Shown here: piece after piece, positions 22,278-34,019 of the stretch
Layout of the letters: each line of letters starts with the position of its first letter
How positions within the stretch are numbered: the stretch's first letter is position 1
Assembly (NCBI RefSeq): GCF_033439725.1
Contig: NW_026944383.1
Location: 1,054,001 to 1,118,000 of the forward strand
DNA length: 64,000 nt
Source: Neurospora tetraspora
Lineage: Eukaryota > Ascomycota > Sordariomycetes > Sordariales > Sordariaceae
Reading direction: 5' to 3'
Made by a program: the position numbers and the translations under genes
The notes under the pieces: generated by a model
Told to the model about the DNA's origin: nothing
Database searches by the model: none
Seen by the model: only the letters and a program-made list of their open reading frames with translations

Positions 22278-23026
22278 TTCTTGCTGGGATCAAACCGAGT
22301 TCATTTGTTTGGAAGTGTGATAGACCATCGTATGAAGGAAACAGGTTCGGGGTTGAACATGAGGGATCTTTCGCGGATGTTAATGAAGCAGCCGTTTTGG
22401 CAGGCAGTATATCGAGCTGCATGGTTAGAAGCATTATAAGCGTTAGATGCTTCTCAAGTAGGGATAGGTACAGGTACCTTAGTAGAAGAGAGGGTACCAC
22501 TATGTGTTAAATTGTTGAGTTGATAAATGTCCAGGGGTGGTAGCATCATAACCGATATGTTGAGCACCAGCGTGCAGGTGTAGGTGCAAAACAGATAAAG
22601 ACGGTAAAGTGAAATATCGAAACGATTGAACGGGTACCTCTAGTGATGGAAGCAGAAGCAGAAGTGCTGGTTTACCTGGCATCTCAAGGTAGATTACCCA
22701 CCAAACGCTGCAATCAGCGCGGGTGTTGTTTCGATCCCATTCATGTTCCTCCGTCGTCATCTTTCAGACTTAAGCATCAGTTAATCAGGGATCAAACCGC
22801 AGACTCCAGAACCTTGGGGAAGTTACGACCGGGCTATCCACTGGATACCCCTACCGCAGATTCTTGACCCAGATGTTTCCCACGTTTTCGAAGGAAGGGT
22901 CTTTAAATATTTAGGACTCGGCCATAGGAAACCTGCTCCCTTCTTCCACCTCACACTTTCAATCAAACTTCTCTTCTCCACGAACTCTCTCAAGAGATAT
23001 TGCACCGCGAAAAGATACTTAACATC
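22278..23026. other. Intergenic, promoter of RNA ligase gene
   Basis: 3' region of the DUF7726 gene, then the promoter and 5' leader of the ligase gene, with pyrimidine-rich DNA around 22930-22990. No coding frame is supported. Confidence 0.55.
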
Positions 23027-24334
23027 ATGGAGAACACTACCCAAGCCACCTCATCCAACGCGCTACAACCAAGCAAACCTTACAAGCGCAAGCTCGTGAG
23101 CGTGCGTAAAGTTATGGCAAAGAAGAAAATCGAGGGACACTGCACCGCTGTCACGGTGGATAACTGGACCGTGGTTGGCCAAACCTCCCAGATGCGTCGC
23201 CTTAAGGTAAGTAGCATTCGCGAGTTTATCCATGCCAAATAACAATAACCAGCGGCTGGCTAAGCTGTCAATCCTTGCGCTGTTTAGGTCGGCGATCTGG
23301 TCGTCTTCATGGAGATCGATTCGTTCATCCCCAAGATTGACAGGTTCTGGGAGCTCTGGCCCAGCATGAACGATGTTTTCAACGGAGAGCAAGGGCTCCG
23401 CGTCAGGTCGCGCACAGTGGCCGGCACATACTCGCAGGGCATGATCTTTCCCCTTATCAATTTTCCCGAGATTATATTGCCTTACCAAGGTCGCATCGAG
23501 AAAGTCGGCGAGGACAAAGCCACAGAGGAACTCCTGTCCTACTCCTTCGCGGACGTCCTGGGCATCAAGAAGTGGCAATACCCTACTCACGAGCGGCCTG
23601 TCACGGGCATCATCGGCGAGCTCTCGGCGCTCATCCAGAAGCCAGGCAATTTTCGGATTCAAGACATCGGCGACTACGTCTTCAACACACACACGGTCAA
23701 AAACATGATCTACCAAGTCACGGAGAAACTCGACGGTATCAGCATGCACGTCTACAAGGTCTCCAACAAGTCGCCAGACCTGCTCACTTACTTCCCCGCC
23801 CTGAAGCCTTCGGCCGACGGCGCCCCCATCCCTCCCACCATGCAAACCCCTCGCGGCCGGGTCGGCGTCTGCAACCGCGACCACGAGTTCTTCGACGACG
23901 GCAAGAACATCTACTGGGAAACCGCCAAGGCAAGCGGCATTCTCGACAAAATCCACGAGATCCCCTACCGCAACATTGCCATCCAAGGCGAGCTGGTCGG
24001 TTCACACATCCAGGGAAACACGATGCAGTGTCCCGAAGGGAAACACGAGTTCGTGGTCTTCGGCATCTGGGACATGGACGCCCGTGATTACCTCGCGACC
24101 AAGAGTGTCGAGCTGCTTTGCAAGACACTTGACATCGCCCATGTGCCGGTGCTCGGGTACGGTCCTGTTACCAAGTATGGGAAGAGTGTGGAGGAGCTTT
24201 TGGCTTATGCGGATGCGCTTGGTCCCGGGAAATTTGGTGGAGTTAAGGAGGGCTTGATCTTTAGGGCGAATGATAACTGGAAGAAAGGGTTCAAGGTTAT
24301 TTCGAACCGTTGGTTGAAGATGACTGGGAAGTAG
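23027..24334 (+). CDS. RNA ligase of the DRB0094/Rnl5 type
   Basis: Two exons, 23027-23206 and 23288-24334, give 408 residues. The N-terminal part (about 20-75: RKVMAKKKIEGHCTAVTV, MRRLKVGDLVVFMEIDSF) is the OB-fold-like module of Deinococcus DraRnl and Naegleria RnlE. The nucleotidyltransferase core follows. Motif I is EKLDG with Lys207 as the expected AMP-accepting residue. It is followed by IAIQGELVG (about 291-299), FVVFGIWD (about 315), EGLIFRA (381-387, motif IV) and FKVISNRWLK (395-404, motif V). The family seals 3'-OH/5'-phosphate nicks in RNA or RNA-containing duplexes, and differs from the Trl1 tRNA ligase fungi need for tRNA splicing. No organelle signal is evident. All core motifs look intact, so activity is plausible; the substrate is unknown. 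Confidence 0.87.
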
Positions 24335-24750
24335 TAGAGATGGGAAAGGGGAGGCTGGTAGAAGGAGGGAGGGAACTGTTTAAGCGATGGTTAGTGGGTT
24401 GATATCGTCAAGTGGAAAATATGAACGTCTGGTGGGGAGTACCTACTTGTAGGTTGTTCTCCTTGCGAGCACCGAGGTGGGTCAGCGAGGACCAGAAATG
24501 GCTTGTTGAAAGACGATACACCTAACGTCTGGAAGGCGAAAAGGGTAATCTGCTATGGCAAAACTAAACGTACGTAGTCTGCCGTTAACCTTTTTCTCAA
24601 GTTGGAACCGGGAACCAATACTGGCCGAACTATAACACTCCTCAGTTTAATGAAATCCGTTTAGCTCATACCGATTTAGCATACAAACCAGAAACCCCTC
24701 TTCACCTTCTACCGAGAAATGATGCCAGAAAACATTGAACACCATGAGCC
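24335..24750. other. Convergent 3' regions
   Basis: Lies between the stops of the RNA ligase (plus) and the acyl-CoA ligase (minus). No coding frame is supported. Confidence 0.6.
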
Positions 24751-26815
24751 TCACAGCTTCGAAGCAGCAGCAGCAGCTCCCCTCCTCTTCTTCTGATAAA
24801 CCTGAATCTCAACCCCCTTGGTGCCCTCCCCACCACTCTTCAACACCCTCCTCAGAATCTTCCCACTAGGGCTCTTGGGGATCTGCTTCACAAACACGAC
24901 CCCTCCCATAAGCCACTTATACCTGGTCGTCCTCTCTTCCACCAGCACCCTGAGCTCATGCGCCAGCTTCTCCAGGTCCTTCTTATTCTCCAGCGCCTCC
25001 GGCTTGTGCGGAACCACATACGCTCTCGGCCACTCCGTCGCCTCCGACTCGTCATACACGCCCACCACGCCCGCGTCCGCCACCGACGGGCTGCTGCACA
25101 GCACGGCCTCGAGCTCCGCCGGCGCAACCTGGTACGCGCGCACCTTGATCAACTCCTTCAGGCGGTCCGTGATCCGCAGCCTTCCCTGCGCGCCGATGGT
25201 GCCCACATCGCCCGTGCGGAACCACCCATCAGCCGTGAACGCCTCCCTCGTGACTGACATATCCGGCTCCTGGCCCTTAGGGGTCGTAAAAACGCCCACG
25301 GGCAAATAAGCGCTCAACAGCGTCGGCGACCGAATCAAAATCTCCCCTTCCTGGTCTATCCTCGCCGCCTTGGTCTTCCCATCCACCAGGCCCGGGGCGG
25401 GCACATCCATATCAGCAACCATGACCTCCACCCCCCAGTGCGGCAGGCCCGTCTCGCCCGCCTGCTCAATCATGTCCTTCTCGCCCGTGCCGCGCTGCAG
25501 CGCGGTGCTGCACGTCTCGCTCAGTCCGTAGCCCAGTCGCACGCGGAACCCGCACCGCTTGTACACCTCCACGACGACCTCGTGTCCGAGGGGAGCGCCG
25601 CCCGTGACGGCCGCCACTATGGAGCTGAACCCGTTTTTACCTGTCTTCGGGTTCCGCTTGGCGTACTTCTCTACTGCGGGAGCCTTGGCCAGCATGACGG
25701 CGATGGGCGGCGCCATGTGCAGGTACGTGATCTTGCGCTTGGGAATCGCGGCTAGCATGACGTCGAGACTGAAGGATGGCATCACGTACACGGTCGCGCC
25801 CGTCATGACGGCCAGCAAAATGATGTTGCAGAGGCCGAAGACGTGGTAGAAGGGCACGTAGCCGAGCCAGCGCTGCTGCCGGATCTTGGCAAGGGAGTGG
25901 TAGTCGGATGCGTCGTGCCACATGTGCGCACCGGAGAAGTTGAGCGCGTGGTGCGAGAGGAGAACGCCCTTGGACCGGCCCGAGGTGCCGGAGGACCAGA
26001 GGATGACGGCTGTGCGGGCGCGGGAGGAGGGGGAGGGGGTGAGGGAGGAGGGGACCACTACTGTTTGGGAGTGGTTGGCGGTATTGAGGAGGACTTTCCA
26101 GTCCTGGGTTTTCTTGTTCTTGCTGCTGCTGAGTGATGGTGGCGATGACGAGACGGAGGGGTAGTGGTCATTGGCGGCGTCAAAGGTGTAGATGGGCACA
26201 GCGTCGAAGAAGGCCCGGTCTCGCGGTTCCTGCTTCTTCAGCGCTTCGCGCATGGCGCCGAGACAGGCTTTTGCCGTGATGATGGCCCGTGGCCGCGAGT
26301 TCTGGATGATCCAGGCGACTTCATCGCTTGTGAGGGCGGGTGAGACGAGGGTAGCGGTTAGTCCGGCGGCGAGGGTTCCCAGCAGCACGGGCGCAAAGGC
26401 AAGTGAGTTGGGGAGCTGGATGAGAACAACGGGGGCGATCTCGGGCCCTTGAGGGCAGGTCGGTGTTGGTGGGAGTTTGGTGATGTCGTTGGGGTTAAGA
26501 CCCAGGCTTAGGAGACCGGCGGCGAGGGCTAGGGCATCGCTTCTTATTTGGCCGAAGGTGAGTTTGCGGTCTGGTAGGAAGTGTGATGTGTCAACTTTGA
26601 AGTCTACCAAATGCAAGGTTAAAGATATGAGAATACTAACCTGAAGCATTGTCCACAAAGATTGGCCTCTCATCCTCGATCTTGTCCAACACTTGAGCTT
26701 GAGGAGTGTAGTCGTTCACGGATGAAAAGGGCTGACTGAAACACCAGTCAAAGGTGTTGTTGAGGGGAACATGGCCGGGCGGTGTTCCGGAATACGCTTC
26801 CCTTGTGCTCGTCAT
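24751..26815 (-). CDS. Peroxisomal acyl-CoA / 4-coumarate-CoA ligase-like enzyme
   Basis: Two exons, 26815-26641 and 26603-24751, give 675 residues; the 37-nt intron (GTTAGT to GGTAG) is short but keeps phase and joins DNAS to DFKVDTSHF. ANL-superfamily adenylation motifs are complete: the phosphate-binding loop SSGTSGRSKG (262-271), GYGLSETC, the GWFRTGD hinge-region Asp motif, ITDRLKELIK, and the C-terminal catalytic Lys in SPSGKILRR. The protein ends in SKL, a canonical PTS1, so it should be imported into peroxisomes. Such enzymes activate a carboxylic acid with ATP to an acyl adenylate and then to acyl-CoA. The substrate (fatty, aromatic or branched acid) cannot be told by eye. It is convergent with the RNA ligase gene. 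Confidence 0.9.
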
Positions 26816-26891
26816 GGTTGATGGTGGTGTTGTTTACATGATGTGGGGAATCTGCCCCAAAATCTAGCCTTGTGGATTAAGTCAAAGTGAC

Positions 26892-26916
26892 TGATGATGA
26901 TGATGATGATGATGAG
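26892..26916. repeat. (GAT)n microsatellite
   Basis: About eight tandem TGA/GAT units about 75 bp upstream of the acyl-CoA ligase start, in its promoter or leader. Confidence 0.85.
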
Positions 26917-29010
26917 ATGGGAGATTGAACAAGTCCCGTCCTTGACCCCGAATTCAGAACCCGTTCCCAGATATCTGATATCCGGCTTATCATCATGTCT
27001 TCCATGCATCCTATCATATTCTTGGCCGAGGCAGTGGGATTGGGTGAGACGGACGGGAAGTTGGAGCGGGACACTGGATCTCCCGGACGAGGAGGGCCCC
27101 GGGGGAGCAGTAGGGTCGACCGGGGATAAAAGCTACCCCGGAAACCCACTTCCCCCACCTTTCCGAGAACCCTCAAGGCCTCGGACCGAATGCCCACTCC
27201 CCATTCGGCCCCACCTCCACTCAAACCCCCCAAATTCCGGGGAGTGGGCTGATTGCTTCAAGTGCGGGACACTCGGCAGTTGTTCTCGAGACAATTGGGG
27301 TAACGATTTCGTTTGATGTTCATAAGTTCGACGGATGTACAATTCCGTGTCTTCTCATTTGCTGACTTGGACAGGCAAAGAACAGTGGATCTCGGTGGAT
27401 CAAGCTGTCAAAAGGGTTCCTGAGCGGCAATCAGGGGTATGCCGGCTTGATGCTACATATCCCAATATCAACAAAACAAACGACTTCCTGAACTTGGGGA
27501 ATTCTTGGGCAACGAGAAAAAGAGGCCACGAAGTCCAGCACAATGCGCGGCGTCTACATAGCATGAAGTCTACCTAACGCAGGTCAAGTTAAGCGACCTG
27601 CAGCCCATGCCGGCGCCACAGTGAACAGCAGCAGGCATTACTTAAGCTTGAAGAACTCGCAGTCCTGTCAACAAACCAGTCATCAACAAAACCAGAGAAA
27701 GACCACAAGATGATTCCAACCTACGGAACAAAACAACAAGCGTCCGACCACTCTTTTTATATAACACCCAGTCATCACTCCCACCAAACCAACAACAGAC
27801 CTCACGACTCACGAAGTTTAATTAACCTTCCCCACCAGCTCCCCCACCGAACCTCCGCTAGCATAGCGAGTCGCGTTTTCATCATCAAAAAGGGGGCTCC
27901 CCTCATCACGGGTACGGTAACCATTCCATTTGACAACCTAGCTTGAGCTAAGATACCGACCGGTACATGCCGGATCTCGTGTAAGTGGGTGGGTGAGTGC
28001 AGTGGTGGATTAGTTATGATCTCATCTCATTTCTCCAATTCCATGTTCGAACAGTGAACACCGAACGAATCCCGAGCCTGCTGCCTGTCCGCCTTCCTTT
28101 GCGGCGAGGCGGTGCAAAGGTGAGGTGGGGGTCCGCAAAGGAAACGTCAAGGAACATGAAGAAGGTGACAGAAAAGGAAACGAGAGAAGGGCTTCTTTCG
28201 CTTGTTCGCTTCCTCGCTCTTCTTTAGTTGCCGTACCCTGCAGCATACCTAGGTAGGTACCAATGTGTGAGACTGAAGAAGACTGAGAGGAACCGACCGG
28301 AAGGGTGGGTGGGAGGAAGAGAGGGATGGATGGATATAAGGGACAGGTACCCGGGCATTACAGCAGCCGATCCCATCTACTATGTACATATGTACATACA
28401 TAGCAGTCCACTCCACTGGCTCGGTTCGACATGGTATATTCAACATGTAAGGTTATCGTTCCTCTCAACCAAGCGAGCCAGCCCTTCAGCCATCACTTCC
28501 ATAAGAGGAAGAAGGAAGATGAAATTATGAACGGCGACCAGACCTGACTGCGTACCTAGGAATAAAGAATTACCCCAGCTCCCAGCTCCCAACTCCCACC
28601 CAGGTAAGGTAGGCAATGCCCGGCCGATAAGGTCAACCAACGCTTTTCACTTTCCACTCTTGGAACAACGTTCGTTCGGTTATCAACAACGGACCAACGG
28701 TCATGCACTAGCAAGCACTGGTTCACACGAGATTGTAGAGAAGAGGCAGGGACTAGGGAAGTTGGTAAGTGAGACATTTTAGTCTTTCGTTAGCTCTTTA
28801 GGTTGATCTGGGACTCTCTGGGAGCGAAACGAAGGTCAAGGTCGCTAAAACTAAACTAAACTGGCTACCCCCACCTCCCACCCGATACTGTGGTAGAAGC
28901 GCGGGCTCTTCTCCGTCTTGTCTCATTTGTTCTTGCCTTCAAGATAATTATATTATTGGACGGGGCCGGGTCGTCGGTTGGTTAAGTTGGACTGGAAAAA
29001 ACTCGGTTGG

Positions 29011-29057
29011 GAACTCGGTCGGTAGGTCAGTCAGTTGGTCGGTCGGTAAGTCGGTCG
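29011..29057. repeat. GGTC/GGTAG simple-sequence tract
   Basis: An imperfect tract of repeated CGGT, TCGG and GGTAG/GGTCAG units in the gene-poor region. Function unknown. Confidence 0.7.
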
Positions 29058-30115
29058 TTGTTCGGATACTTTCGGATACCTTACTTTTGCGACTCGCGTT
29101 CGGTACAACTCAACTTTTGGACGTTTCTTTTCTCGGATTCGAAATGCTAACGGGTGTTGTAAAATGCACGTGAATTCTGAGACATATGTCTGTGGGCGCA
29201 AATGATGATGAGAAAACAAAGGTAGATGGTCAGTTATGGAAAAGATTTTTGATATTGACATTGTATGGAACAAAATCAACATACGTCCATCTGTGTACTG
29301 AAAATGTCAAGAAGAACGATCAATATGCATGCCTAGTCCTTAGGATTTGAACCCCATTTGGGGTTAAGAATGCTGGTATTCAAAAAAAACACACTGATAT
29401 AACCTTCTATCAATGATGATTCCGCTCCCCCCCCCCCTTGTCTCAAGAGAGTAGTCGGTATGTGATGTAGTTGCGAGCTTACAGAGCAGCTACCTCGCAC
29501 CAAGCTACCTCCTCTAGCCAAATGCAATCAATCCCCCCTTCTTCTTCTGCTATCCAGATGCAATTGCTAAAACGAGAAATCAAATAGTCACCTAGCCCAT
29601 TCGAAGAAAAAGAGAGCTCGAAAGGAGCTCGAAAGACAACAGACACAAAGACCAAAAGCAAAACAATGGAAAGGGGTATTATGACGATGACAGATGGCCG
29701 TCCCCAAAGAACAAGAACAAGAAAAGAGATTTTTCCGCCAGAACCCAGAACAGAAAGAATTCGCAAGATTGCAAAGTGCAATGTAGAAAGACGAGTTTGC
29801 CGCCGCCTGCTTGAAGCCCCAATCGAAGGTGCTGAACAATTTTATCCCTCCCAGAAACGATGAATTCGAATAATTGCAAAAGGCCGCCCCGGTAGTTTTT
29901 GAGAAAGTGTGTCGATGTCGATGTTTGATTTCGACAGTGCCGTTCAATCGAATGAACTGCCCATGATGGTAACCGTGTGGTTGTTGTCTTGTAAAATGTT
30001 GTTATAGTAAAGAAGAGCCGGATGAAGGTCGCAGAGTTGTCATAAAGTCATTCCGTTTTTGAAGGTTGTCGTCGTGGTGTCGTTCTTTTGGCGGTTGATG
30101 TTGTTCTCCCCTTGT

Positions 30116-30452
30116 TTAATACACCTGGCTCTTGTCGCGTCGAATCATATGTTCCCATGGGACTGCTCCCCTTTGCCTGCTCTTGCATTCCCCGCAGTCG
30201 ATATCCCTGGAGAAAGGGTGTTAGTATTCTGGTTGAACATTTCATCTTTAGAGGGGAGAGGTGAACTCACTTTTGCTCAAAGTGAGCTACGTTCGGTTTA
30301 CACCTCTTGTGAGTGATGGTGTACTCACGACACCAGTGGGACGCTATCCAGCGCATGTGCCGGCAGGCATATTCTCTCTGTAGGTGTGATGATTTGTTAG
30401 TAACCTATTTTTTTGTAAAGAGGAGGAGGCTTACCTGAATGTAGTCGCACAT
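30116..30452 (-). CDS. Tiny Cys-rich conserved fungal-type protein (71 residues)
   Basis: Three short exons on the minus strand, 30452-30435, 30377-30271 and 30206-30116, join with perfect phase into 71 codons. Introns are GTAAGC...CTACAG (57 nt, branch ACTAAC) and GTGAGT...CTCCAG (64 nt, branch ACTAAC). The protein begins MCDYIQREYACRHMRW and has CREYTITHKRC and DIDCGECKSRQR, a C/H pattern seen in a large uncharacterised family of small fungal proteins (MCDY...C.H...W......H..C...C..C). The pattern could bind zinc, but this is inference. Continuous reading frames miss this gene because each exon is short. There is no signal peptide. Neighbouring DNA is gene-poor, so its promoter is probably in the stretch to the right. 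Confidence 0.78.
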
Positions 30453-33172
30453 GATTCCTAATAGAACCCTAAGTGTGTGCAGAACTTGATAGCACAAGAA
30501 GTGACTGGACTGGACTGGAACTTTTTGGTCGTTGGTCCCGTAGAAACTGAAACCGTTCCTGAGATGGGGCGGATCGACTGGTTTATGGAGTTGATATGAT
30601 GCTCATGTGACTGAAGCTATCAGAGCGAATGACGGAAAATGAAGCGGGAACGATACCCGTTCTTGTACTTGGCGGGTCTCCATCATATCCGCAATCCAGT
30701 TATTGTCTCTCTCCACAACAAACTTCATCAGCCCTACCTCAAACGCATATGGGCATGGATGTTGTTGAAGTTGCGAACACGATGTGGACACTAACCTCGC
30801 AAGACTGCCCCGGCTTTAGAGAGGGAAAAAAAGAAACGCAAATGGTTCATGAACAACAAAAAACTGCTGTCTCGATCCACGACACAAAGCCATAGTTCCA
30901 GAGATCGGGAAAAGGAACGTCCGATCAAGGCTTTGCTACTAAGGTCTTTTCTTCTTCCCCAAGCCAAGGAAGACAGTGCTTACTCTCACACTGTAAGAGG
31001 ATTAGGTAGGAAGGTAAGCCACCCTTACCAGGGTGTAATGGCTGGCACTGACCAGCTAATTACTTCAAGGTCGCTTAGGTACTTTGGTGTGTTTCCAGTG
31101 CGCCAACTGGCTTCGACCTTGACCCAATCACGAACCCTAGCACACATCCTCTGCTCCGTCGACCAGTCAGACAGGCAACCGGAGGATCACCCGAAAAACG
31201 ACGAGAATGAAAGCGAAGAAGCCATCTCCGGACTGAGAGGAACAAATATGATATAACTGACAGAAGACATGGCTTTTTGATGCGCAAGAATACTCTTTGT
31301 TGCGCTTATTACAGCCAACGGAAATGCGTACATTGATCATGACATCGGAAAACAACCAAAGCGTAGGTTGGGTGCTGTAAATGTGTACCTAGTGTCCAGG
31401 CAGTTCGGACTCTCCTACCTGATCTGGTTGAAGGCCTGATGTCGGCGAGAAGCTCTGGAAAAAGACGTTGCGGTGGAATCTTGGCGGGAGGCACTCCGTG
31501 CGTTCTTGTTGGTTCTAAGACCCCCGGCGTCAAATTCCGGATGACTAGACTCCCGAACTCGCCAGAACTGTAATGGCTAAGGCAGAGATAGCCATATCAC
31601 ATATCACACGCGCGTTGCAACCTCTGAAGGGCCCGGATAACAGCGCGGGTGACGGGAATTGGATGACCTTGTAGTGATCGCCGCCCAATGTTCGGACGGA
31701 TGCTTCCTGTATCGACAAGGAAAAGCTTGCGAGCAAGAATGCTACGCCCCGGCCGGGTATGCAACCAAATCCAGGGTCATGACCCAGCAGCGCGGGATAA
31801 GAAAGAAGAACGCGTTTCGACAATCCGGGTCTGAAGTCTCAGGCACGCATGTAAAGTGACGCACATGGTGATCCTTCATCGACAGGTTTGGCCTCGTGAG
31901 TCTGTCAGGTACTGTACCCCGTTTATACCGTCGAACCTGGCTCCAGGACCGTATGTCTCCTGAAAGTCTCCGGGTATATGTTCAATGAAGCGCCAGTGCT
32001 TGACGAGCAGCGAGCACAGTCGAGGACAGTGGTTGAGAAGTGATCGTCCCGCCAGTGGGCAGCTAGACATGGGGCAGCCATGACGTACTTTAGTCAAGGA
32101 CAAACCGCAAGTGGTCCTATCGATCCGTCCCAGCCGTTGGTGAGTCCAGGCTGTTGCAAAAAGACGGGGTGCATGATCGGGGCGGGTTGAAAGTGGTAGG
32201 GTATGCCGGAAAGCACGCCGTTGATGTCTCGGGAGCGTGGCTCGAGTCGGTGGACTCGCCCGTCGTCTAACGGGCATCTAACGGGCATAATTTCCTTCCT
32301 CAGTGGGCTGTTCAGCAACGAGGGTAATCCAAGACCATCGGTCACGTAGGCTGTGCCTCTGTCAAAAGCTGTGCTGGATATTGCCAGGTCGAGTTTATTT
32401 GTCAAGCCATGTGCTGTTTTGGGACCGGAATTTGACCGAGCTATTACCATCTGGATGGAATATTCCATATCCATGGTGTTGGGACACTTTGTTGGTTGGC
32501 AATAGAATGTTGCAAATACCATACACTACCAAGGTGCATTGAAGGCCGTGACAAGTCGTTGGCGAATGCCCGTCAGTAGTCGTCGGTAATGTCCGTTAAC
32601 GCAATGAAAATCCTGTGGACCCAAGGGAGAGTCAATCAGAGGCGTCCGGCTACCGTACACGGCTGTATCGTATTGGCGGTGCTCTGCAAATTGGCGTTGG
32701 CGTCCATGTCAAATTGGGGTGGAACTGTTCATAGAAGTTGTGAGAAGAAGAGAATGGACGTTGGAGTTGTGAGATGGGAGTTAGGGGCCCGATGATCTGC
32801 AGGGCGGGGCGTCTGTACCGGTAAGTGGAAGGCCGAATGCCGAAGTGACCGGGCCCGCCGCTTGGTGACAGCGGGTAACAGGCGCTGTGCATCCAAACAA
32901 CGTTCTGCGAACGAACGCAACCTCGAACTCTACGGGAACACAGAACTTTATTTCAACGTCAACAAATATCCGTCAAAGTACAAACGGCTATCCTTTCAGG
33001 CCTTCAAACGTCCAGCCCTCACCATCACCGGAAACTCGACATCATCCGACAGACACACATGCCAGCAACCACCGCCCATCCCCAATCATGCTCCAGAAGA
33101 AGAGCCACTACCTCGACCCAACCACTCCGACCATAAGGACCAACAATCCCGGGATCGCGCCACTTTGACCAT
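30453..33172. other. Gene-poor intergenic tract
   Basis: No gene is supported in 2.7 kb. Two overlapping minus-strand ATG frames (31876-32277 and 32094-32522, 133 and 142 codons) show no family signature. No mobile element was recognised. Confidence 0.5.
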
Positions 33173-34019
33173 TTACTTCTTGGTGCACGGCTTCCACATG
33201 AGGTTGATCTGCTGAGTGAAAGCGACGGTGGCATCGTCATCGGTGATCTCGCCAATGGCGCTGGAGTTGGAGCTGGTGAGCGCGATGCGGTTGTTGACGT
33301 TGAGAATGCCGTTGGAGCCGCATGGCGAGTAGATGTAGCTGGCAGTCGGGACCTTGTCGGTCTTGGTGTACACCTGGCCCTGGGACCAGATGCCGCCACC
33401 GCTGATGGTGGTCTGCGTCGTGGTGGTGTCCGAAGGCGCCTGGCTGAAGTAGTAGGTGCTGAAGAAGGTGCCGGTCACGCCGGGCTCGAGGAGGGCATAG
33501 CCGTGGTACGTGCTCTCGAGAACGGAGAACTGGAAGCCACCGGGGTACTGCCCATCATTGGCTCGTTAGACAACATGTCCGACTGGTGGGTTCTGGGTGG
33601 CATACCTTGAGGTTCAAGTGAAGCTGGCAGTTCTTGGTCTTCTCTGTCGGGTTGTACCCGGTGCCGATGTAGACCTGGAATCTATCGAAGCCAAAGGTGA
33701 TGACCTTGAATGTTTGTCCAAATCAGTATCGGTCGCCAGACTCGGTTTTCATACTGGTCGCCTTCCAGGACAGGAAGGTCAACCACCCCGTGCTGTTCCA
33801 GCCAGCACCGGTGCCGTTGTTCCAACGTACCGTCTTGTCCGGAGAGATGCTGGTCGACACGGTGCCTTGCGGGCAGCCGTTGCCAGAGAAGGTGGCGCTG
33901 CTGATCTGAATCTGCTTGGGATCCGGGCCATCAGCCCAGCCATCGGGAGAGGGCTGAACAACACCCAAGGGGCTAGCGACGGCGAGAGCGGGAAGGAGGT
34001 AGGCGACGGAGAAACGCAT
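33173..34019 (-). CDS. Secreted DUF4360 protein
   Basis: Three exons, 34019-33831, 33704-33606 and 33547-33173, give 220 residues, all phase 0. There is a signal peptide (MRFSVAYLLPALAVASPLG). The DUF4360 pattern follows: ATFSGNGCPQGTVSTSISPD near the mature start, FDRFQVYIGTGYNPTEKTKNCQ, LNLKYPGGFQFSVLESTYHG, GVTGTFFSTYYFS, SPCGSNGILNVNNRIALTSS and a terminal WKPC. The conserved Cys likely form disulfides. The family comprises extracellular proteins of unknown function common in ascomycetes. Intron 1 runs GTACGT to TTCAAG and intron 2 GTATGC to GGGCAG. The nearest neighbours are distant, so it appears to be an independent transcription unit. Confidence 0.9.

Larger units (their letters stand above)
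26816..30115. other. Gene-poor intergenic tract with simple repeats
   Basis: No coding frame is supported in 3.3 kb. It contains a (GAT)n run at 26892-26916, GGTC/GGTAG-rich repeats around 29011-29057 and TAGGTAGG-type motifs near 28246 and 28552. A short ATG frame at 29666-29863 is strongly basic and unrecognised. No transposon ends or coding remnants were seen. Confidence 0.5.

Noticed and set aside
23063-23986. 307-codon minus-strand frame opposite the RNA ligase
   Set aside because: Antisense shadow of an intact gene with all ligase motifs.
31876-32522. Two overlapping minus-strand ATG frames (133 and 142 codons)
   Set aside because: Mutually overlapping in different frames; neither shows a domain.
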